Origin: Pseudomonas sp. LS44
Lineage (GTDB): Bacteria; Pseudomonadota; Gammaproteobacteria; Pseudomonadales; Pseudomonadaceae
Assembly: GCF_024730785.1 (NCBI RefSeq)
Contig: NZ_CP102830.1
Location: 372,001-436,000 of the forward strand
Length of the DNA: 64,000 nucleotides
Direction of reading: 5' to 3'
In this document: positions 1-11,324 of the stretch, piece after piece
How the letters are laid out: every line of letters starts with the position of its first letter
Numbering within the stretch: the first letter of the stretch is position 1
The notes under the pieces: generated by a model
Database searches by the model: none
What the model saw: the letters and a program-made list of their open reading frames with translations, nothing else
What the model was told of the DNA's origin: nothing
Position numbers and translations under genes: made by a program

Positions 1-234
1 CACCATGCGCAGCTGAATGGCTTCGAAGTGGCGCCGGCGTTCGCCGCCGCGGTGATCATCGCCCACCTCGCTGGCGGCGCCAGCCAGGCATTGATCGACT
101 CGCTGGCGGTCGGCTTCGTGATCAGCCGGCTGGTGTACCTGGGCTGCTATCTGGCCGATTGGGGTCCGGTGCGTTCGCTGGTGTGGTTCATGGGCATGGG
201 CTTGATCGTCGCGCTGTTCGTGGTCGCCGCCTGA
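1..234 (+). CDS. MAPEG family membrane protein, C-terminal part (5' end outside window)
   Basis: The frame is open from the first base and ends with a stop at 232-234, so only the last 77 residues are present. They read HAQLNGFEVAPAFAAAV followed by alternating hydrophobic stretches. This fits the C-terminal helices of small MAPEG proteins (membrane-associated proteins in eicosanoid and glutathione metabolism), which have four membrane helices and about 130 residues. A GTG at 28 could be taken for a start, but the residues before it continue the family pattern, so this is a truncation by the window edge. The substrate is unknown; bacterial members of this short type are mostly uncharacterised. 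Confidence 0.7.
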   Translation, partial: HHAQLNGFEVAPAFAAAVIIAHLAGGASQALIDSLAVGFVISRLVYLGCYLADWGPVRSLVWFMGMGLIVALFVVAA

Positions 235-356
235 CCGCGCTGGCGGTCGAAAATTACTGCGGCAATCCACCGCAATTGGTATTCGGCTGGCGGACGAGGA
301 TACTGGCGGCCGCCGTTTTACCGCCGCATTACCGCAGAAATACACCGAGGTCGATT

Positions 357-800
357 GTGAAAAGCCGCTTTGCCATCCTGCTGACTTGTCTGTTGCTGAG
401 CGCCTGCGGGCAGATTGATCCAAACTCGCCGCTCGGCCAGCGCAAGGCGATCTTCAAGCAGATGCTCAACACCAGCGAGGATCTGGGCGGCATGTTGCGC
501 GGGCGGATTGCCTTCGATGCACCGCGCTTTAGCGCCGGCGCGGCCCAGCTGGATCAGTTGTCGCGCCAGCCGTGGCAGCATTTTCCGCAGATCAAGGACG
601 ACGCCAAGAGCAGCGCCAAGGACGAAGTCTGGCAGCGCCAGGCGCGTTTCCAGGAGCTCGCGCGGCAACTGGAAAGCGCTACCGCCGCTCTGGTGGTCGC
701 CAGCACCCAGCAACCGCTGAACGAGGCGGCGCTGGACAAGCCAATGCAGCGCGTGGAAGACACCTGCGAGGCCTGTCACCAAGAGTTCCGCGCCTTCTGA
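357..800 (+). CDS. Cytochrome c'-like lipoprotein
   Basis: This 147-residue protein starts at GTG 357. The N-terminus is a lipoprotein signal: a hydrophobic stretch ending LLLSACG, so the mature protein would begin at a lipidated cysteine about residue 18. Near the C-terminus the motif CEACHQEFR carries the CxxCH heme c attachment site, placed at the end of a helical protein as in cytochrome c' proteins. These bind a single heme in the periplasm and are linked to NO or electron handling. No partner gene is adjacent. The 14-bp gap to the convergent DUF1090 gene shows no terminator. An upstream in-frame extension to 159 exists but runs back over the MAPEG gene and would hide the signal peptide, so it was not used. 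Confidence 0.7.
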   Translation: MKSRFAILLTCLLLSACGQIDPNSPLGQRKAIFKQMLNTSEDLGGMLRGRIAFDAPRFSAGAAQLDQLSRQPWQHFPQIKDDAKSSAKDEVWQRQARFQELARQLESATAALVVASTQQPLNEAALDKPMQRVEDTCEACHQEFRAF

Positions 801-814
801 TTCTTCCTGCTGCG

Positions 815-1216
815 TCAGTGCTCGAGCTGTTCCTGCGCTTCCTGTAGTTCCTTGTGCGCCTCGGCCAGCTTGGTCTTGCGCGTGTCGATCTTGGCTTGGT
901 CACCCTTGGCCATTGCCTTGCGCAGATCGGCCTCACGTTGCGCCACCTCATGTTGGGCGTCGAGGACTTTTTCCTCGCGGGATTTGTGCAGCGAGGCGTC
1001 GTCGCAATGCGCCGTGACCTCGCTCAAGGCTTTTTCCAGACCAGCTTGTTGCGCGCTGTTGCCGTGTTGCTTGGCCGCTTCGATTTGTTCGGCAAGCGCC
1101 TGCCGCTTGGCTGCGCAACCGCTCGGGGCGGCCTCGTCCTGGGCGGCGACGCTCGCTGTACTGAAGAGGGCGGCGCCGATGAGCAGGCTGGCGAGGAGGG
1201 AGCGTTGCAAAAGCAT
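815..1216 (-). CDS. DUF1090 family periplasmic protein
   Basis: The 133-residue product starts MLLQRSLLASLLIGAAL, a Sec signal peptide, with likely cleavage after SVAAQ. The mature part begins with SGCAAKRQALAEQIEAAK, contains a second cysteine (TAHCDD), and the rest is a long charged helix rich in E, K, A and Q, probably a coiled coil. This is the DUF1090 pattern (the YqjC type of enterobacteria), whose function is unknown. The ATG at 1216 is preceded by GGAGAG at good spacing; a longer upstream reading would cross the repeat element at 1251-1392 and is rejected. The gene is monocistronic and convergent with the cytochrome gene. Confidence 0.7.
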   Translation of the reverse strand: MLLQRSLLASLLIGAALFSTASVAAQDEAAPSGCAAKRQALAEQIEAAKQHGNSAQQAGLEKALSEVTAHCDDASLHKSREEKVLDAQHEVAQREADLRKAMAKGDQAKIDTRKTKLAEAHKELQEAQEQLEH

Positions 1217-1250
1217 GGGGCTCTCCAAAAATATGACGGGAGGGTCGCTG

Positions 1251-1392
1251 AGAACCTGTTTACGATCTCCTGTCCGTCGGCCATACCGCGTTAAAAACAG
1301 GCTCGGAATGCTCATTTACAGCTCGTAAACTCCGCTTCCTCGCCTGTTTTTGCCTTGTCTGGCTCTAGTCCAAAAGATCGTAAACAGGTTCT
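1251..1392. repeat. 140-bp palindromic dispersed element, copy 1
   Basis: The ends are perfect inverted repeats of 18 nt (agaacctgtttacgatct at 1251-1268, its complement at 1375-1392). Nested inside are the arms aaaaacaggc (1293-1302) and gcctgttttt (1342-1351), around a core with tttacagctcgtaaa. A second copy lies at 40400-40540 in the opposite orientation. The core is almost the same in the two copies, whereas the stems differ but still pair. The element lies between ligB and the DUF1090 gene. It encodes nothing convincing. Confidence 0.85.
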
Positions 1393-1423
1393 GAGGGTAG
1401 CGCGCTCGCTGGCAGATGTCCGC

Positions 1424-3521
<2,098 letters not shown>

Positions 3522-3549
3522 AAAAAGCCCCGCACTAGGCGGGGCTTTT
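3522..3549 (-). terminator. Rho-independent terminator of metK
   Basis: A GC-rich stem (agccccgc / gcggggct) with a short loop is followed on the minus strand by a T tract, 17 bp beyond the metK stop codon. Confidence 0.9.
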
Positions 3550-3566
3550 GTTCATCGCTGAGAGCC

Positions 3567-4757
3567 TTACAAGCCGGCTGCGCTACGCAGTGCGTCGGCG
3601 CGGTCGGTTTTCTCCCAGGTGAAGGTGGTGAAGGTGTCATCACCGACAGTCAGCTCGTACGGAGTGCGGCCGAAGTGGCCGTACGCCGCAGTCGGCTGGT
3701 ACATCGGGTGGAGCAGGTCGAGCATCTTGGTGATTGCGTACGGACGCAGGTCGAAGTGCTCGCGAACCAGCTGGATGATCTTCTCGTCGCTGATCTTGCC
3801 GGTGCCAAAGGTGTTCAGCGAGATCGAGGTCGGCTGGGCCACGCCGATGGCGTAGGAAACCTGGATTTCGCAGCGCTCGGCCAGGCCGGCGGCGACGATG
3901 TTCTTGGCCACGTAACGACCGGCGTAAGCCGCCGAACGGTCGACCTTGGACGGGTCCTTGCCAGAGAACGCGCCGCCGCCGTGACGGGCCATGCCGCCGT
4001 AGGAGTCGACGATGATCTTACGGCCGGTCAGACCGCAGTCACCCACCGGGCCGCCGATCACAAAGTTGCCGGTCGGGTTGATGTGGAACTGGGTGCCCTG
4101 GTGCAGCAGCTCGGCCGGCAGGCTGTGCTTGATGATCAGTTCCATCACGCCTTCGCGCAGGTCGGCCAGCGAGACTTCCGGGTTGTGCTGGGTGGACAGC
4201 ACCACCGCGTCGATGCCGACCACCTTGCCGTTCTCGTAGCGGCAGGTGACCTGCGATTTGGCATCCGGGCGCAGCCACGGCAGCAGGCCGGACTTGCGCG
4301 CTTCGGCCTGGCGCTCGACCAGGGCGTGGGAGAAACGGATCGGTGCCGGCATCAGTACGTCGGTCTCGTTGCTGGCGTAACCGAACATCAGGCCCTGGTC
4401 GCCGGCACCCTGGTCTTCCGGCTTGGCGCGGTCGACGCCCTGGTTGATGTCCGGGGACTGCTTGCCAATGATGTTCATCACGCCGCAGGTGGCGCCGTCG
4501 AAACCGACGTTGGAGCTGGTGTAGCCGATGTCGCAGATCACGTCGCGGACGATCTGCTCGAGGTCGACCCAGGCGCTGGTGGTGACTTCGCCAGCGACGA
4601 TGGCGACGCCAGTCTTGACCAGGGTCTCCACGGCCACGCGGGCGTATTTGTCTTGGGCGATGATGGCGTCGAGCACCGCATCGGAAATCTGGTCGGCGAT
4701 CTTGTCCGGATGCCCTTCGGACACGGACTCGGAAGTAAACAGGGAATAGTCGCTCAT
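3567..4757 (-). CDS. metK: S-adenosylmethionine synthetase
   Basis: The 396-residue enzyme makes SAM from methionine and ATP. Diagnostic motifs are [17 protein letters not shown] near the N-terminus (the HPDK binding ATP phosphates), [10 protein letters not shown], the [12 protein letters not shown] loop, and [15 protein letters not shown] with conserved catalytic lysines and aspartates. Length matches the family. The start is the ATG at 4757 (MSDYSLF); the next codon upstream is only a TTG. Ten bases separate it from the stop of the upstream ArsR/methyltransferase gene, so the two are almost certainly cotranscribed. A strong terminator follows. Confidence 0.98.
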   Translation of the reverse strand: MSDYSLFTSESVSEGHPDKIADQISDAVLDAIIAQDKYARVAVETLVKTGVAIVAGEVTTSAWVDLEQIVRDVICDIGYTSSNVGFDGATCGVMNIIGKQSPDINQGVDRAKPEDQGAGDQGLMFGYASNETDVLMPAPIRFSHALVERQAEARKSGLLPWLRPDAKSQVTCRYENGKVVGIDAVVLSTQHNPEVSLADLREGVMELIIKHSLPAELLHQGTQFHINPTGNFVIGGPVGDCGLTGRKIIVDSYGGMARHGGGAFSGKDPSKVDRSAAYAGRYVAKNIVAAGLAERCEIQVSYAIGVAQPTSISLNTFGTGKISDEKIIQLVREHFDLRPYAITKMLDLLHPMYQPTAAYGHFGRTPYELTVGDDTFTTFTWEKTDRADALRSAAGL

Positions 4758-4767
4758 CAATCGGTTC

Positions 4768-5775
4768 CTAATTTTTACCGGTGGGTGAGATCGCTCGGAA
4801 CTCCGGTTTGGCGAAGTGCCGCACCTGAATTTGAAAGCCGTTCTTCAAACCAATGTAGAGACTCTCGCCGAGCGCGAGCCCCGCGGCGCTGGCCCAGCGG
4901 GCCAGGTCGTCCTGTTCAAAGCCTAGCCAGAGATCACCGCAGGCCTCCCTGGCCCAGCTCTGGTCGTGGCTGCACAGCTCGGTGATCAGCAGGCTGCCGC
5001 CGCTTTTCACCAGGCCAGCCAATTGCTGCAGCGCGTCGGCTGGTGCGGCGAAATGGTGCAGGACCATGTTCACCACCACGCAGTCGGCGGCACTGTGGAG
5101 ATCGTTGAGGGCATCGGCGAGTTTCAATTCGACGTTGTCCAGGCCTTCCTGCACGCAGCGCTGACGGGCCAGTTCGAGCATCGCCGGACTGTTGTCCAGC
5201 GCCTGCACCTGACTGAAACGCCGCGCCAGCTCGGGGAGAAAACCGCCATCGCCAGGGCCGACTTCCAGCGCGGTGGCGCTGGCCGGCAGGTTCAGCGCAT
5301 CGAGCAGGGCCAACACGCTGTCGCCGTATTGCGGCAAGCCGGCGATCAGGTCTTGCTGGGCCTGGAACTTCTCGGCGGTCTTGGCGAAGAAATCCCGGCT
5401 GGCCGCGGCGCGTTGGGCATGCACCGCGGCGATCCGGGTCAGCACCTCGGTCGGCAGGCGCAGATCATCGATTTCCTCGAGCAGCGCGGCGTGCAGTCGG
5501 CCGCCGGCCAGTTCGCTGTGCGGCAGGGCGCGCCGATAGAAGATCGCGTTGCCTTCGCGGCGCGTCGCCACCAATCCGGCTTGGGCCAGCACCTTGAGGT
5601 GGTGGCTGATGCCCGACTGGCCGATGGCGAAGATCTGCGCCAGCTCCAGCACGCCGAACGAGTCGTTGGTCAGTACGCGCAGCACGTTGAGACGCAGCGG
5701 ATCGCCGCCGGCCTTGCACAGGGCCGCCAGTTCATCGCTGGGCTCGAAACGCACTTGAGGGACGCGCAGGTTCAT
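4768..5775 (-). CDS. ArsR-type HTH regulator fused to SAM-dependent methyltransferase
   Basis: The first 100 of 335 residues form a winged helix of the ArsR family ([20 protein letters not shown], then [18 protein letters not shown] as recognition helix region). From about residue 145 a class I methyltransferase fold follows, with motif [19 protein letters not shown] and the later [13 protein letters not shown]. No metal-binding cysteine pair is visible in the HTH part. Its position 10 bp ahead of metK suggests a role in SAM or methyl metabolism, perhaps regulation that senses SAM through the methyltransferase domain; that is inference. Its own promoter probably lies in the AT-rich 46-bp gap after the LysR gene. 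Confidence 0.85.
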   Translation of the reverse strand: MNLRVPQVRFEPSDELAALCKAGGDPLRLNVLRVLTNDSFGVLELAQIFAIGQSGISHHLKVLAQAGLVATRREGNAIFYRRALPHSELAGGRLHAALLEEIDDLRLPTEVLTRIAAVHAQRAAASRDFFAKTAEKFQAQQDLIAGLPQYGDSVLALLDALNLPASATALEVGPGDGGFLPELARRFSQVQALDNSPAMLELARQRCVQEGLDNVELKLADALNDLHSAADCVVVNMVLHHFAAPADALQQLAGLVKSGGSLLITELCSHDQSWAREACGDLWLGFEQDDLARWASAAGLALGESLYIGLKNGFQIQVRHFAKPEFRAISPTGKN

Positions 5776-5821
5776 AAGGCGCGCAGTCTAGTCGGTCATT
5801 TTTCATACAGCAATGGCAATA

Positions 5822-6718
5822 TCAAAACATTTTGATATTGCCTGGGTCGTTGGCCAGCTCCAGCAGGGCGTTGGCTGAGGGGCTAAGGCTGCTGCCCGAC
5901 CGCCACACAGCATGCAGCTCGCGCTCGACGCGAAGCTCTTGGACATCCAGTACGGCCAGCCGCCCTTCAGTCAGCTCGCGGCCGATGGCTTGCCCGGACA
6001 ACCAGGCAATACCTTGCTGGTCGTCGAGCAGTTGCTTGAGCGCCTCGGTATTGCCCACCGAAAGGCGGGCATCCAGCGCTAGACCCAGCTGCTCGAAGGT
6101 CCTCTCCACGCTGGCCCGTGTGCCGGAGCCGGGCTCGCGCAGGTAGAGCGGGAAACCGCCAAGGTCGGCGGCTACCAGTCGTGGTCGGCCCGCCAGTGGG
6201 TGCTGCACGCCGACCACCGGCAGCAGCGCATCGAGGGCCAGCAGCCGGTGCTCATAGCGCTCGGTGTCGAAACGCCCCTCGACGAAACCCAGCGCACAGC
6301 GCGCCGCATCCAGGCTGGCGGTGACCGCCGCGGTGTTGCTGACTTCCAGGTGAATGGCAATCTGCGGCCAGTGCTGGCGAAAGCGCCGCAGCAACGGCGG
6401 CAGCACATAGCTGCCCAGCGTGGCGCTGGCGCTGAGGTTCAGTTCGCCGTCTTCCAGAGCGGCGAAGCTGCGCAGTTCCTGCTCGGCAGCCTGTTCGAGG
6501 CTGAAGATGCGTTCGGCGTAATGGCGCAGGCGGCGGCCGGCCTCGGTCAGCGTGACGCCGCGTGGCTGGCGGTCGAACAGCGGCAGGCCAATCTGGCGTT
6601 CCAGCTCGCGGATCTCGCGGGTCACCGCCGGTTGGCTGATGAAGAGGCGTTGCCCGCCGGCGCTGATGCTGCCGGTTTCGGCGACGGCGAGAAAGACCTT
6701 CAGGTGATGCAGGTTCAT
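5822..6718 (-). CDS. LysR-family transcriptional regulator
   Basis: The 298-residue protein starts MNLHHLKVFLAVAETGS, the standard LysR opening, with the HTH continuing through FISQPAVTREIRELERQIG and LFDRQPRGVTLTEAG. The C-terminal two-thirds is the periplasmic-binding-like effector domain. The ATG at 6718 was chosen over an upstream extension of seven codons because LysR proteins begin a few residues before HLKVF. The gene is divergent from the TDT transporter at 6839, the usual arrangement for a LysR protein controlling its neighbour, so sulfite or dicarboxylate export is its likely target; the effector is unknown. Confidence 0.9.
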   Translation of the reverse strand: MNLHHLKVFLAVAETGSISAGGQRLFISQPAVTREIRELERQIGLPLFDRQPRGVTLTEAGRRLRHYAERIFSLEQAAEQELRSFAALEDGELNLSASATLGSYVLPPLLRRFRQHWPQIAIHLEVSNTAAVTASLDAARCALGFVEGRFDTERYEHRLLALDALLPVVGVQHPLAGRPRLVAADLGGFPLYLREPGSGTRASVERTFEQLGLALDARLSVGNTEALKQLLDDQQGIAWLSGQAIGRELTEGRLAVLDVQELRVERELHAVWRSGSSLSPSANALLELANDPGNIKMF

Positions 6719-6838
6719 GGCGGTCTCGCATAAATACAAGGCATGTATCGGATGCTGAATATGTATTTTTCATATGGCAAGGCCGAGCGTAGCGTGAGTT
6801 CCTCATTCTCGTCACGGGACTTCCCGACCGGAGCCGTC

Positions 6839-7969
6839 ATGCCTCGTCCCTTTACCCGCCTGCCCGAGCCGCTGGCGTTCATCCGGCACTTCACTCCCAA
6901 CTGGTTCACCATGACCATGGGGACCGGCGTCGTGGCGCTGGTGGTTGCGCAGTTGCCGTGGGCGTTTGCCGGGCAGACGTTGCTGGCGGAAACCATCTGG
7001 AGCTTCGCCGTCCTGCTGTTCAGCCTGTCGACCCTGCTGTTTGCGGCGCGCCTGCTGCTGTTCCCCGACACAGTGGGGCCGATGCTACGGCACCCGGTGC
7101 AGTCGATGTTCCTCGGCGCCATCCCGATGGGGTTGGCGGTACTGATCAATGGTTTTCTCGCCTTCGCTGCGCCACGTATGGGTGAGGGCGCCTATTCGCT
7201 GGCCACCGCGCTGTGGTGGTTGGACGTGGCGTTGGCCATTGGCGTCGCGGTGCTGGTGCCCTACTTGATGGTCACCCGCCAACAGCACGCGCTGGAGTCG
7301 CTTACCGCTGTGTGGCTGCTGCCGGTGGTGGCCCCGGAGGTTGCCGCCGGCGTTGCTGGTAGCCTGGCGCCGCACCTCGATCCGGCCGCCGCCCGCGAGG
7401 TGTTGGTAGTGGGCTATCTGCTCTGGGGGATTTCGCTGAGCCTGGCCTTTGCGCTGATCAGTCTGGTCCTGCTGCGTCTGGTTGTGCACAACCTGCCGGA
7501 CAGCAGCTTCGCCGCCACCAGCTGGTTGCCGCTCGGCCCGCTGGGCACCGGTAGCTTGGCGCTGATGAAGCTCGGCGAAGCGGCGCCGCACGCTTGGGCA
7601 GGCAGCCCGTTGGCCGACGCCGCGCCGCTGGCTGCGCATCTCGGGGTGATCGGCGGGCTGCTGCTGTGGGGCGCCGGGCTCTGGTGGCTGGTGGTCGCCA
7701 CGCTGTGTACTGCGCGTCATGCGCGGCACGGCATGCATTTCAACCTCGGCTGGTGGGGTTTCACCTTCCCGCTCGGGGTGTTCACCCTGGCGAGCTTCGA
7801 GCTGCTGCATCTGACGGACGTCGCTTTCTTCGCCACCACCGGGGTACTGCTGGCGTGCGCGCTACTGGCGATCTGGCTGCTGGTGATGCGCCAGACGTTG
7901 GTCGGCGCCTGGCACGGCGAGCTGTTCGAGGCCCCGTGCCTGGCGTCGTTGGGGGTGCTACAGCGTTGA
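6839..7969 (+). CDS. TDT family transporter (TehA/SLAC1-like)
   Basis: The 376-residue membrane protein has about ten hydrophobic segments. The opening IRHFTPNWFTMTMGTGVVAL is the signature of the tellurite-resistance/dicarboxylate transporter family, which includes TehA, plant SLAC1 and fungal sulfite exporters. The late segment HFNLGWWGFTFPLGVFTLA is also conserved in the family. The ATG at 6839 is preceded by GGAG; the frame is open further upstream to 6743, but that stretch is the regulator-transporter intergenic region and is not family-like. Substrate is likely an anion such as sulfite. Expression is probably controlled by the divergent LysR regulator. Confidence 0.88.
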   Translation: MPRPFTRLPEPLAFIRHFTPNWFTMTMGTGVVALVVAQLPWAFAGQTLLAETIWSFAVLLFSLSTLLFAARLLLFPDTVGPMLRHPVQSMFLGAIPMGLAVLINGFLAFAAPRMGEGAYSLATALWWLDVALAIGVAVLVPYLMVTRQQHALESLTAVWLLPVVAPEVAAGVAGSLAPHLDPAAAREVLVVGYLLWGISLSLAFALISLVLLRLVVHNLPDSSFAATSWLPLGPLGTGSLALMKLGEAAPHAWAGSPLADAAPLAAHLGVIGGLLLWGAGLWWLVVATLCTARHARHGMHFNLGWWGFTFPLGVFTLASFELLHLTDVAFFATTGVLLACALLAIWLLVMRQTLVGAWHGELFEAPCLASLGVLQR

Positions 7970-8119
7970 TGAGCGTCAACGAAGGCGCACGCCGCGACCA
8001 TCTGTCATTGCTCCGCAGGCGCCGGCTGGGCGAAAATAGCCGCCTTTTCGTGCAGGTGTGCCCTTTTCCGAGGGGTCGAGCCCTGCCAGCCGTGAACCCA
8101 ATCCGTAGGAGATTCAGTG

Positions 8120-10120
8120 ATGCCCAGCCGTCGCGAGCGTGCCAACGCCATTCGTGCCCTCAGCATGGATGCCGTGCAAAAAGCCAACAGCGGCCATCCC
8201 GGCGCTCCGATGGGCATGGCCGATATCGCCGAAGTGTTGTGGCGCGATTACCTCAAGCACAACCCGGCCAATCCGACGTTCGCCGACCGTGACCGCTTCG
8301 TGCTGTCCAACGGCCACGGCTCGATGCTGATTTATTCGCTGCTGCACCTGACCGGCTACGACGTCACCGTCGAGGATCTCAAGCAGTTCCGTCAGCTCGG
8401 CTCGCGCACTCCCGGTCACCCGGAATACGGCTACACCGCTGGCGTCGAGACCACCACTGGGCCGCTCGGTCAGGGTCTCGCCAACGCGGTGGGCTTCGCC
8501 CTCGCCGAGAAAGTCCTGGGCGCGCAGTTCAACCGCGACGGGCACAACATCGTCGACCACAACACCTACGTGTTCCTCGGCGACGGCTGCATGATGGAAG
8601 GCATTTCCCATGAAGTCAGCGCGCTGGCCGGCACCCTCGGTCTCGGCAAGCTGATCGCCTTCTATGACGACAACGGCATTTCCATCGACGGCGAAGTGCA
8701 TGGCTGGTTCACCGACGACACGCCGAAGCGCTTCGAAGCCTACGGCTGGCAGGTGATCCGCAATGTCGACGGCCATGACGCCGACGAGATCAAGACCGCC
8801 ATCGAAACCGCGCGAAAAAGCACTGGTCAGCCGACCCTGATCTGCTGCAAGACCATCATCGGCTTCGGCTCGCCGAACAAGCAGGGCAAGGAAGAGTGCC
8901 ACGGTGCCGCGCTCGGTCACGACGAGATCGCCCTGACCCGCGCCGCGCTGGGCTGGAGCCACGCGCCGTTCGAAGTGCCGGCGGAGATCTACGCCGAGTG
9001 GGACGCCAAGCAGGCCGGCGCCGCCGCCGAAGCCGCGTGGGATCAGCGCTTTGCCGCCTACGCCGCCGCCCATCCGCAACTCGCCGTGGAGCTCAAGCGC
9101 CGCCTCGCTGGCGAGCTGCCGGCGGACTTTGCCGAGCAGGCCAACGCCTACATTCAGGAAGTCGCCAGCAAGGGCGAAACCATCGCCAGCCGCAAGGCCA
9201 GCCAGAACGCCCTGAACGCCTTCGGTCCGCTGCTGCCGGAATTCCTCGGCGGCTCGGCCGACCTCGCCGGCTCCAACCTGACCCTGTGGAAAGGCTGTAA
9301 GGGCGTCAGCGCCGAGGATGCCAGCGGCAACTACATGTTTTACGGCGTGCGCGAGTTCGGCATGAGCGCGATCATGAACGGCGTCGCCCTGCACGGCGGC
9401 TTCATTCCGTATGGCGCGACCTTCCTGGTGTTCATGGAGTACGCCTGCAACGCCGTGCGCATGGCCGCGTTGATGAAGAAGCGCGTGCTGTTCGTCTACA
9501 CCCACGACTCCATCGGCCTCGGTGAAGACGGCCCGACTCACCAGCCGGTCGAGCAGCTCGCCAGCCTGCGCTGCACGCCGAACCTGAACACCTGGCGTCC
9601 GTGCGATGCGGTGGAATCGGCGGTGGCCTGGAAGCATGCGATCGAGCGCAACGATGGCCCGTCGGCGCTGATCTTCTCGCGCCAGAATCTGCCCCATCAG
9701 CCGCGCGATGCGGGCCAGCTGGGCGATATCGCCCGCGGCGGCTACGTGCTCAAGGATTGCGCTGGCGAGCCGGAGCTGATCCTGATCGCCACCGGTTCGG
9801 AAGTTGGTCTGGCCACCCAGGCCTACGACAAACTGACCGCACAAGGCCGCCAGGTACGCGTGGTGTCGATGCCGTCGACCAACGTGTTCGACCAGCAAGA
9901 CGCTGGCTACAAACAGGCCGTGCTGCCGCTGCAGGTTGGCGCGCGCATCGCCATCGAGGCCGCGCATGCCGACTACTGGTACAAGTACGTCGGCCTCGAA
10001 GGTCGGGTGATCGGCATGACCACCTTTGGTGAGTCCGCCCCGGCGCCGGCGCTGTTCGAGCACTTCGGCTTCACCGTCGAGAACCTGCTGGAAACCGCCA
10101 GCGAACTGCTCGACGCCTGA
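8120..10120 (+). CDS. tktA: Transketolase
   Basis: The 666-residue thiamine diphosphate enzyme moves two-carbon units between sugars in the pentose phosphate pathway. Visible are SGHPGAPMG (active-site histidine, residue 26), [10 protein letters not shown] (His66), TPGHPEYG (His100), the ThDP/Mg motif beginning [12 protein letters not shown] at 154 with the Asn at about 185, and [21 protein letters not shown] residues of the pyrimidine domain. An adjacent GTG lies at 8117; ATG 8120 follows GGAG and gives the usual [15 protein letters not shown] start. It heads a set of central carbon genes in order tktA-epd-pgk-fda. Confidence 0.97.
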   Translation: MPSRRERANAIRALSMDAVQKANSGHPGAPMGMADIAEVLWRDYLKHNPANPTFADRDRFVLSNGHGSMLIYSLLHLTGYDVTVEDLKQFRQLGSRTPGHPEYGYTAGVETTTGPLGQGLANAVGFALAEKVLGAQFNRDGHNIVDHNTYVFLGDGCMMEGISHEVSALAGTLGLGKLIAFYDDNGISIDGEVHGWFTDDTPKRFEAYGWQVIRNVDGHDADEIKTAIETARKSTGQPTLICCKTIIGFGSPNKQGKEECHGAALGHDEIALTRAALGWSHAPFEVPAEIYAEWDAKQAGAAAEAAWDQRFAAYAAAHPQLAVELKRRLAGELPADFAEQANAYIQEVASKGETIASRKASQNALNAFGPLLPEFLGGSADLAGSNLTLWKGCKGVSAEDASGNYMFYGVREFGMSAIMNGVALHGGFIPYGATFLVFMEYACNAVRMAALMKKRVLFVYTHDSIGLGEDGPTHQPVEQLASLRCTPNLNTWRPCDAVESAVAWKHAIERNDGPSALIFSRQNLPHQPRDAGQLGDIARGGYVLKDCAGEPELILIATGSEVGLATQAYDKLTAQGRQVRVVSMPSTNVFDQQDAGYKQAVLPLQVGARIAIEAAHADYWYKYVGLEGRVIGMTTFGESAPAPALFEHFGFTVENLLETASELLDA

Positions 10121-10129
10121 GCCCATTGA

Positions 10130-10235
10130 CCTCCTCTCCCGCGTGCGGGAGAAGGGGCCGGGGGGAGGGAGGTCGTTGGCTCAGCCCTCTCCCCGGACCT
10201 CTTCCATAAGTGGGAGAGGGAGTTCCCAGCCCCGT
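10130..10235. repeat. ctctccc-type palindromes between tktA and epd
   Basis: Two hairpins fill the gap: ctctcccgcgtgcgggagaa near 10134 and ccctctcc...gggagaggg at 10185-10221. The same family recurs around 31037-31075, 31310-31350 and 31525-31562. It may end or protect the tktA transcript, but no T tract follows. Confidence 0.6.
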
Positions 10236-10249
10236 GCATCGAGACCACC

Positions 10250-11299
10250 ATGCCCAACCGTCCTTACAAAGTCGCCCTTAACGGCTACGGCCGCATCGGT
10301 CGCTGCGTGCTGCGCGCGTTGTATGAGCGTGGCGCGCACGCCGGTTTCGAGGTGGTCGCCCTCAACGATCTGGCCGATCTGGCGAGCATCGAATACCTGA
10401 CCCGTTTCGACTCCACCCACGGCCGTTTCCCCGGCGAAGTGCGGGTCGGGGACGACGGCCTGCATATCAACGGCGACTGCATCCGCGTGCTGCGTTGCGC
10501 CACCCCGGAAGCGATCGACTGGGCCGGCCTGGGCATCGATCTGGTCTTGGAGTGCTCCGGTGCCTACCACAGTCGCGCCGATGGCCAGCGCTTCCTCGAT
10601 GCCGGCGCGCCGCGGGTGCTGTTCTCGCAGCCGATGGCCAGCGAGGCGGATATCGACGCCACGGTGGTCTACGGGGTCAATCAGCAAAGCCTCAGCGGCC
10701 GCGAGACGCTGGTGTCGAATGCCTCCTGCACGACCAACTGCGCAGTGCCGCTGCTCAAGTTGCTCAACGAGGCGATCGGTCTGGAGTACCTCTCCATCAC
10801 CACCATCCACTCGGCGATGAACGACCAGCCGGTGATCGATGCCTACCACCACGAAGACCTGCGCCGTACCCGTTCGGCGTTTCAGTCGGTGATTCCAGTC
10901 TCCACTGGTCTGGCGCGCGGCATTGAGCGGCTATTGCCGGAACTTGCCGGGCGCATCCAGGCCAAAGCCATCCGGGTGCCGACGGTGAACGTGTCCTGCC
11001 TGGACATCACCCTGCAGACCGCCCGCGATACGTCGGCCGAAGAGATCAACCGGGTGCTCCGCGAGGCCGCCGAAAGTGGCCCGCTCAAGGGCCTGCTGGC
11101 TTACACCGAGCTGCCCCATGCCAGTTGCGATTTCAACCACGACCCGCATTCGGCCATCGTCGATGGTAGCCAGACCCGCGTTTCCGGCCCTCGGCTGGTG
11201 AACTTGCTGGCCTGGTTCGACAACGAATGGGGCTTCGCCAACCGTATGCTCGATGTCGCCGATCACTATCTGCGCGTCGCCAACCCAACCACCGTTTAA
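10250..11299 (+). CDS. epd: D-erythrose-4-phosphate dehydrogenase
   Basis: The 349-residue protein belongs to the GAPDH fold: NAD-binding NGYGRIG at residues 11-17, catalytic cysteine in NASCTTNC at about residue 160, and FDNEWGFANRMLDV near the end. It is classed as Epd rather than Gap by the longer N-terminal region and the position between transketolase and Pgk, as in other gammaproteobacteria. Epd oxidises erythrose 4-phosphate to 4-phosphoerythronate for pyridoxal phosphate synthesis. The pgk gene starts 25 bp downstream, so the two are likely cotranscribed. Confidence 0.93.
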   Translation: MPNRPYKVALNGYGRIGRCVLRALYERGAHAGFEVVALNDLADLASIEYLTRFDSTHGRFPGEVRVGDDGLHINGDCIRVLRCATPEAIDWAGLGIDLVLECSGAYHSRADGQRFLDAGAPRVLFSQPMASEADIDATVVYGVNQQSLSGRETLVSNASCTTNCAVPLLKLLNEAIGLEYLSITTIHSAMNDQPVIDAYHHEDLRRTRSAFQSVIPVSTGLARGIERLLPELAGRIQAKAIRVPTVNVSCLDITLQTARDTSAEEINRVLREAAESGPLKGLLAYTELPHASCDFNHDPHSAIVDGSQTRVSGPRLVNLLAWFDNEWGFANRMLDVADHYLRVANPTTV

Positions 11300-11324
11300 C
11301 CAGCCCCCGTGAAGGACTGATGCC

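Noticed and set aside
5776..5821. SAH or SAM riboswitch before the metK operon
   Set aside because: The gap is only 46 bp and AT-rich, with no room for a known riboswitch fold.
8114..10126. 670-codon open frame on the minus strand over tktA
   Set aside because: Antisense shadow of transketolase with no recognisable domain.
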